Source: Chenopodium formosanum
Lineage: Eukaryota; Streptophyta; Magnoliopsida; Caryophyllales; Amaranthaceae
Assembly: GCA_024500155.1 (NCBI GenBank)
Contig: CM044868.1
Coordinates: 33,777,665-33,841,664 of the forward strand
Length of the DNA: 64,000 nucleotides
Direction: 5' to 3'
This document shows positions 57,747 to 64,000 of the stretch, piece by piece (within the stretch, counting starts at the first letter, position 1; every line of letters begins with the position of its first letter). The notes beneath the pieces are model-generated. The model worked only from the letters and a program-made list of their open reading frames with translations. It had not been told where the DNA came from and searched no databases. Made by a program: the position numbers and the translations under genes.

Positions 57747-59252
57747 ATGTCTCTAGTCACCAAAACCTTCACCCAATACACTCATGAATGGTGTCGATCT
57801 CTTAATGCGAGGGAGAGAAAAGAATTAGATTTATTTCACCTGGGGGGAATTTATGGCATCAAAGGGGTAGATTTTGACCTAGACTTCATACATACCGCTT
57901 TAGAATTTTGGAATGTTGATACTCATTATTTCAGAATAGGGTCTGATGAGATTAGCCCTTTGCCGGAGGAATTTGGTGCTATCTTAGGCTTTCCTGCAAT
58001 AGACCTTATAGCAATCCCTAGAGTAGATGCATATTATTATAAGGATTTTGAGCGCTTCTTTAATGTAAAGGAAAAGGATTTATCAAAAATAGTAGATGGC
58101 AACATAGTTAATTTGAAAGAATTTGCACGCCATTATTTTTATAAACCTCTTTCTGAATCTTTTCATATATATAGAAGAAGGGCGTTCTTATTTTGCATGC
58201 TTAACCTTTTTTTCTTAGTAGTGGTAAAAATAATGAAGGTCAATCAATTATAACCACTGTACTAGAACAAATTGAATCAGGGAGAAATCCAATGCCATTA
58301 ATAGTTGGAGAGACTATGATTAGTTTAGATGAATTGAAAAGGGACCCAAAAGTGCCTCTTCGCGGCTCTCCAATTTTATTGCAGGTAGAAAAATAATATT
58401 TTTAATTACAGAAATAAAAAAATATATTTTTGTATTGTAATAATAATTTATTTGCATTGCAATTTTTTACAGATGTGGCTAATGGAGAGGTTAGGATTAA
58501 TTAGCCCTCTTGACGATATTGAGAAATATACTCCCAATTGCTTCGTGAGAAGGAAGAAGCAAATCCCTAAAATTGGGCGCCATGGGTGGAGAAAAGTCTT
58601 CGAATCACGTGATTTTGCTATCAAGTGGGTCTTCCCATGGTGGAAAATAGAAAGGATGGTTGGTGTAAACAAGCAACCTTTCTGCCGTCTTCCAAGCTTG
58701 TCTCGTGTAACTTATTATTACCCCTGCAGGGTAAAAAGACAATACGGCTTGCTTCAGAATATTCCTTCCGGGGATCTTCGTCCTCCCTATGAGTACCCTA
58801 TTTCTCAAGAAGTAGACAGATTTGATGCTTACTGGGGTGCTAGACCTTTATGGGAAGGGATTACCCAAAAGGTCCCTCCTTCTTTGCCTAATGATGTAAA
58901 GAAGTGGTTGCTGAAAAAATCTTCGATTGATCAGGGTAGAACCGATGTGAAGAATCGTCTAGGTGACAGGGTGATTCCTGACAAGGAACACTTAGGTGCA
59001 AGAGTTGAATTCAAAACACCTGCAATACCTAGGAAGAAAGGTGCTACCAAAGACAAAGGGAAAAGGAAAGCTACCACCAAAGATAAAAAGGCCTGGGTGG
59101 AAAAGAAGCATGGAGTGTTAGCTGAAGGGGAGACCATCTACTCAAAAATTGAATGTAGGTCCTCTGAAGGATGCCTACTAGCTAAAGTCATGGATGAAGA
59201 GGAGGAACCAGACAAGAATTGGAAAAGAGCTAGAAAAGAAAAGAAAGATTAA
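57747..59252 (+). pseudogene. PMD/DUF7745-like two-exon gene, antisense to Tat pol
   Basis: Exon 1 is 57747-58384, intron 58385-58472 (CAG/GTAGAA...TTTTACAG/ATG, 88 bp, phase 0), exon 2 58473-59252. Exon 1 shifts frame at the T-run near 58207-58213, then continues SSGKNNEGQSIITTVLEQIE. Features: ALEFWNVDTHYFRIGSDEIS then PLPEEFGAILGFP (like the F-x4-D-x2-PT-x-EE-x3-LLG block of DUF7745 proteins), MPLIVGETMISLDELKR, GSPILLQMWLMERLG at the splice, a Trp-rich middle (FAIKWVFPWWKIERM) and a basic tail (KDKGKRKATTKDKKAW). About 488 residues if repaired. Extra ORFs antisense between pol and the 3' LTR are known in Tat elements such as Retand and Grande, and this one lies 530 bases past the end of a minus-strand Tat pol. 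Function unknown. Confidence 0.72.
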
Positions 59253-59712
59253 GAGCATTGCTTAGCTTTTGATTTATTAGACTTAGATTGTTATTCATTT
59301 AAAGTTAATTTATTTTAGCTTTTATTTAAATTCCATCAATAATATAATTTTATTTTATTAATGAAATTTCACCTTTTAATTAAATTTTTTACTTTAAATT
59401 TATTTTATTAAAGCAATGAAAACCGAAAAAAAATTAATTTTCCAGAAATTCTTCGAGTACGGAAGTCGAAAATTTTCCGAAAAACACCGAAATTCACCCA
59501 GAATTTTTTTCGAATTGGCGCCAGTTATTGGCATTTGGCACCTGTCATTTAAGTCTGGCGCCAGGCGCCAATTCCATCGGCTGGCGCTGATGACTTATGG
59601 CTGACGCCAGGTTCTTTTCTGAGACGCCAATAATTCGCCGATTTTCTGTTGAATTTTTAATTAATTCTGGAACGCGGAGACGTCGAAAAATAAAGTGGTC
59701 GCACCCGTAAAG
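59253..59712. other. Spacer with GGCGCC island between antisense gene and Tat pol
   Basis: AT-rich to 59510, then a cluster of TGGCGCCAG, TGGCACC and GACGCC words at 59515-59635. No gene. Both convergent transcripts would end here. Confidence 0.6.
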
Positions 59713-59755
59713 GGTTGCCTACGTATCCTTTCTTAAGGAATCACGCCGAACATAG
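59713..59755 (-). other. Conserved TACGTAGGCAACC motif
   Basis: On the minus strand GAGCTATGTTCGGCGTGATTCC then GGATACGTAGGCAACCC, matching 9295-9336. It begins ~30 bases after the stop codon of pol. Confidence 0.65.
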
Positions 59756-59781
59756 CTCTCTTGAGTATCCTACTCAAGTAA

Positions 59782-61877
59782 TTATGGGTAGTATTTCTTA
59801 AGTTGGTCAAGATTTGTCATGTTTGAGAATTCATTGCGATCAATATCAGTTAGTTTTGCTACACCTCCTGACAGGATTGTTTAGACAATGTAGGGTCCAG
59901 ACCAATTAGGTCTAAATTTTCCCCTTGGGTCTAAAACATTTTTCCTTAGTGCTTTTAATACCAAATCTCCTACTTTGATATTTCTTGTCTTGACCTTCTT
60001 ATTAAAATGCCTAGCCATGCGAGTTTGGTAACACTGAGTGTGATGTAGAGCTTCTAGTCGTTTTTCGTCGAGTAGAATCAATTCTTCGTATCTTGCCCTA
60101 GTCCATTCGACTTCATTGAGTTTACTCTCTTGCGCAATGCGTAAGGATGGTATTTCTAGTTTGACAGGTTGTACGGCATCCATTCCATATATTAAGGAAA
60201 ATGGCGTATTTCCTGTTGATGTACGGATTGACGTGCGATAACCCCACAATGCGAAGTGAAGCTTGTCAGGCTAATCCTTATAATTTTCTGTCATTTTCTC
60301 GATGATAGTCTTTAAATTTTTATTAGGTGCCTAAACTGCTTCGTTTGCTTGAGGTCTATAAGAGGAAGAATGATGATGTTGAACGCCATATTTTTGTAGC
60401 AATTCTTCACATTCGGCTTGAAAGTGAGTTCCATTGTCGCTTATCATTTCATGTGGGACTACATATCGACAAATAATATTTCTTTCGATAAAGAGTGCTA
60501 CATGTTTTTTTGCAGTAAGTTTAGCGTACTATTGCGCTTCGACCCACTTTGTGAAGTAATCAATTGCTACTAGAATAAATTTGTGGCCTCCTGTTCTTGG
60601 GGGAGTGATTTTGCCAATGATGTCAATTCCCCATGCAGAGAATGGCTATGGCGATGTGTAGGTGTAGAGCAAAGATGGAGGGACATGTTGTAAATTGGCA
60701 TAAATTTGGCATTTAGGGCATCTTTTTACATATTGATGGCAATCCCTATTCATTGTAGTCCAATAGTATCCTTCTCGCATTATTTTCTGGACTAACATTT
60801 TGCCATTTATATGTGTCCCACAGATTCCTTCGTGGACTATTCTCATTACTCTTTGTGCATCCTTCTTTTCTACGCATAGGAGAGCTTTACCTTTAGGTAC
60901 CCTTTTATATAGCTCGTTGTCTATGAGTACATATTGAGAAGCCAAAAGTCTTAATGCTCGTTTTTCTCTTTTTTCAGCATGAGGAGGGTATTCTCCATTG
61001 GTGACATAATTAAGTATATCTGTGTACCATGGTTCTTCTTCTTCTTGGACTAAGTCGTCGTCATCTATAGCCTGGATGTATGCTGGTTTGTACCTTTTTT
61101 CGATAGTTAGAGGCATTTGCTCGATTTCCGTGAGAATCCTAACCATTGAGGCTAATCTTGCCAAGGCATCAGCAAACTGGTTATCTTCTCTAGGTAAATA
61201 TGTGTTTTCTACCTTCTCTAACTGATAGATAAGAGTTTCCAAATAGGTTTGGTAAGGGGCTAGGCTTTTGCTCCTTACTTTCCACCTTTTACATATCTGA
61301 TTGATGATCAAAGAAGAGTCTCCGAATATCCTTAACTTTTTTATTCCCAATGCCAAAGCTGTTTCAAGGCCTACCACGCACGCTTCATATTCAGCAGCAT
61401 TGTTGGTAACGTCGATATCAAGCTTTATTGAGATTGGAACGTGCTCTTCTTTAGGTGATACTAGTAGTACTCCAACGCCACATCCCTTTTGGTTTGAGGC
61501 TCCATCGAAATACAAGGTCCAAGTATCATCTTCAGAAACCATTAAGTCTTCATCTGGAAATTCATTGTCTTGCATTGGCGTAGAGTCTTCTATTGGAAAA
61601 TCTGCTAGAAAGTTTAACACCACGGATCCTTTAATAGCTTTTTGTGGCATAAACCTTACATCGAACTGGGCTAGATTGACTATCCATCTTGAAATGCGTC
61701 CATTGAGTGCAGATTTCTTGAATAGATACTTGAGTGGATCTAATCGGGAGACTACAAAAGCATTATGCACCAACATGTAATGTCTTAACTTAGTTGTGGC
61801 CCACACCAAGGCGAGACACAATTTCTCGAGCAGTGTATAGCGTGTTTCGTATTCGAGCATCTTTTTACTTAGTTAAT
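59782..61877 (-). pseudogene. Tat-type pol: RNase H, second RNase H, integrase
   Basis: One minus-strand frame from 61877 to the TAA at 59782. It opens inside the native RNase H (ETRYTLLEKLCLALVWATTK). A second, archaeal-type RNase H, diagnostic of Tat elements, follows with its acidic residues in LYFDGASNQKG, NNAAEYEACVVGL, RIFGDSSLIINQ and NQFADALARLA. The integrase zinc region (HEGICGTH...CPKCQ) and core come next, with Asp in AWGIDIIG and Asp in MISDNGTHF. The third catalytic Glu codon is TAG near 60331. Other in-frame stops lie near 60645, 60530, 60270 and 59881, several of them TGG-to-TAG changes. The C-terminus reads WSGPYIV then ILSGGVAKL. The reverse transcriptase is missing because an LTR interrupts at 61878. 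Confidence 0.88.
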
Positions 61878-63740
61878 TGTAGGGAATAATTTCAAGCCTT
61901 TAAAAATCCCACTAGCTTGAACCCCACTGTGATCATACAATAAAGTACGGTGGCGTCCAAAAGGGAAGAAGATAGAGCAAAAGAGTCGCCAACAAGTTTT
62001 TAAGGAACTTGTAAACCGTTCATAGGATGAAGGTTACACCCCTTAACGATCCAAGAGATCGTCAACTCCATAAGGTCATGAACCAAATAAGGGTTCGGGG
62101 ATGAAGGTACAAATCCAACCTAAAAGAGATTAAACCTGCCCTAATAATAGGCATCTACTTTATTCTGCTCATATTCATGTGCGATTTCTGATTAACATGC
62201 AATCAATAGGTTAACCCTAAACCTGTTTAATCTATGTTGGTTGAATTTAATTCACAAATAAACTATTATTGGCGATCACTTGAATTATAATCACAATTAA
62301 CCCTAAACAAGATTATTAATTATCTTATTAAGCGTGATTACAAGTACCAATTCCCTTTAAACATGCATAAAAGATGATCAAACAATAAAGAATAAACATC
62401 AAGCAACATAATAATAATCAACATCATGAATAATAATTATAATAATCATAAATACAATAATATTCATGTTAAAGCATAAAAGCAAGATCCTAGGCATGAT
62501 ACTAACAAGATTAATAACAAAGCCTAGCATGTCACTAAGCAATAAAAATCAAATCTTTAACCCTAACATGATACTAACAATCACAAATATTAGAAAGAAC
62601 ATAGGAAGCATCGCAACAATTATATTTAATATTAAAAATACCCTAGACATGATACTAGGAATATCATAATAACAATATAAACATGATTTCTACATCATAA
62701 TATCAATTAATAAATTAAAGTACTTACTTTGATGCCTCGTACCTCTTTCTAATAACAGAATAAACACGTTAGTAACTTCAAGGAAAATAATAATCAAAAC
62801 AATTAAATTAAATAATTAAAAGAGAGATTTAGGACCAAACCCTCATAAATTAAACCCTTTCACGTCCAGGGCGAAGGCAACTTCGAATATGGCAAGAAAG
62901 AACTGAATGCTAAAGAATACTTGAGAATGAGAGAATTGGTGTATGGGTGAATGTAGATGATGAAAACGTGAAAATTGGTGAATGAAAACGGAGTTTTTAA
63001 TACGATATTTATAGAGAAAATCAGCCAAAAAAGATAATTTAACAAAATAGAGTCTGACGATCGAAAAACAGGATTGGCGCCAACCCTGGCTAGCTGGCGC
63101 TAGGCACCAATGGCTAGCGCCTGACGCTAAGCCTGGTTCCAGGCGCCAAGGCCTGAAGTTGGACGCCAAACTGGATTTCAACGCGTTTTCGAAAATCTGA
63201 TAAATTTCCCGTACTGGAAGATAAAATAATATAATTCCTTCGAAAATGCTATTTGATGTTGATAAAAACTCTTAAAAGTCAACAAAGTCAATTTATCAAT
63301 GCTAATTAAATTAGGAATGAAATGAACCTTCTAGAAGAATCTAGAAGACTAAAACCATTCCTAATTGCATTAGGAATAATAAATCATATTAGGCCCTACC
63401 CTATATCATTGGGTCGTACATAAAGCTCAAACCGGGCCCAGTTTAGTAAATTGGCCATAACTTCCTCAATATTCATCGGAATTGGGCTTATAATATATCG
63501 TTGGAAAGGTCTTTGCAAGCCCCATCCAACTACATCACTATTTGACCCATATCATGGACCAAAAAACTGGATTGGTTGTTTTCTTAAAATAAAGTTTTTC
63601 AAAACAGGGAGAAGAGAAAAGAAATAAAACTTTCCGCAACACTAGACCTTTCAACACTTTCGTTTCATTCGATTATGATTCGACGTGAAAGGTACTCATC
63701 ACTGGGTTTGGTTTTGGGAAGACACAAATGGGTGTCTACA
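61878..63740 (-). repeat. 3' LTR of a minus-strand Tat-like element
   Basis: 1,863 bp, same family as 3593-5575 and 11799-13795. Minus-strand start TGTAGACACCC at 63740, end CCCTACA at 61878. TATA box (minus) 63006-63013, GGCGCC island 63070-63175. The left flank TTAAT (61873-61877) is the candidate duplication. It lies just upstream of the codons L-S-K-K of the interrupted RNase H. Confidence 0.87.
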
Positions 63741-64000
63741 GAAGCCCCCACTTTGACTGAGTTTGAAGAAACACGAGTTTCGAAAACGAAAGTCAAAGTA
63801 ACGATAGGGACGAAGAATGATTCAGAACGTTCTGCGATCCTAAATCAATCTTGTAACGCCGATACCTGCAAAACTAGCATTAGTTAAACAGATAAAAGAG
63901 TTAAGAAACGCGTATCTTGCTCCGTCAAGCACACGTCTCTGAAAGTAACCGATTTGCTTTGATGACCTTCTACAAGCTAAAGAATGCCATCCCGCTTGAA
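63741..64000 (-). mobile_element. 3' end of a Tat-like element leaving the window
   Basis: On the minus strand this matches 11540-11798, including the polypurine tract next to the LTR. It shows that the LTR at 61878-63740 is a 3' LTR and that the element body lies to the right of the window. No coding region in view; the + frame 63675-63887 is a shadow. Confidence 0.82.

Noticed and set aside
61301..61780. 159-codon plus-strand ORF
   Set aside because: Antisense shadow of the second RNase H of the Tat pol.
63675..63887. 70-codon plus-strand ORF at the right edge
   Set aside because: It spans the boundary between an LTR and the polypurine tract of a minus-strand element.

Overview
This is AT-rich plant nuclear DNA made almost entirely of nested, decayed LTR retrotransposons. 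I see no rRNA, tRNA or CRISPR array and no clear single-copy host gene. The plant-specific element lineages (Tat-type Ty3/gypsy with two RNase H domains, Athila-like gypsy with a tRNA-Asp primer site, Ty1/copia) and a plant mobile domain (PMD) gene point to a repeat-rich seed plant, probably a dicot; I cannot name the species.

Layout. Positions 1-33930 are a nest built on a decayed copia family. Copy A of a non-coding copia derivative (1-1256, 3557-3592, 13796-16641, 26461-26686, then an LTR at 26687-27798) was split three times. The insertions are a gypsy solo LTR (1257-3556, target duplication ATGGC), a gag-only Tat-like element (3593-13795, near-duplication GGGAT/GGGAG) and a copia element with coding remains (16642-26460, duplication TACAA). 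Copy B (27799-32725) shares the 26687 LTR and ends in an LTR at 32726-33930, which lies inside another copia pol (33931-35682). That pol is cut by a second Tat-type element (LTR 35683-37171, gag and protease to 40405). An Athila-like element on the + strand enters at 40406; its 5' LTR is itself split by a minus-strand Athila-like element (41753-44574, duplication ACTTC).

The right third is the least ordinary part. It holds a truncated Tat LTR (45675-46563), a multi-exon PMD gene (46564-57069) split in its last exon by a young 7.55 kb non-autonomous element (49395-56949, duplication AGTGG), and a second, different PMD/DUF7745-like gene with its own TATA box and an intron (57747-59252). After these comes a minus-strand Tat pol (59782-61877), interrupted by the LTR of another minus-strand element that runs off the right edge (61878-64000).

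How it fits together. Most elements are dead through stops and frameshifts, and several seem to be non-autonomous passengers: the gag-only Tat element, the non-coding copia derivative, and the young element whose only long ORF encodes an unrecognised ~508-residue protein. The PMD-type genes lie antisense to the neighbouring Tat pol, so they may be cargo of that element, and their introns would then survive retrotransposition. Across unrelated families the LTRs share one plan: a GC-rich island of family-specific repeated words lies upstream of a TATA box that is nearly always exactly TATAAATA. Identities quoted are estimates by eye.
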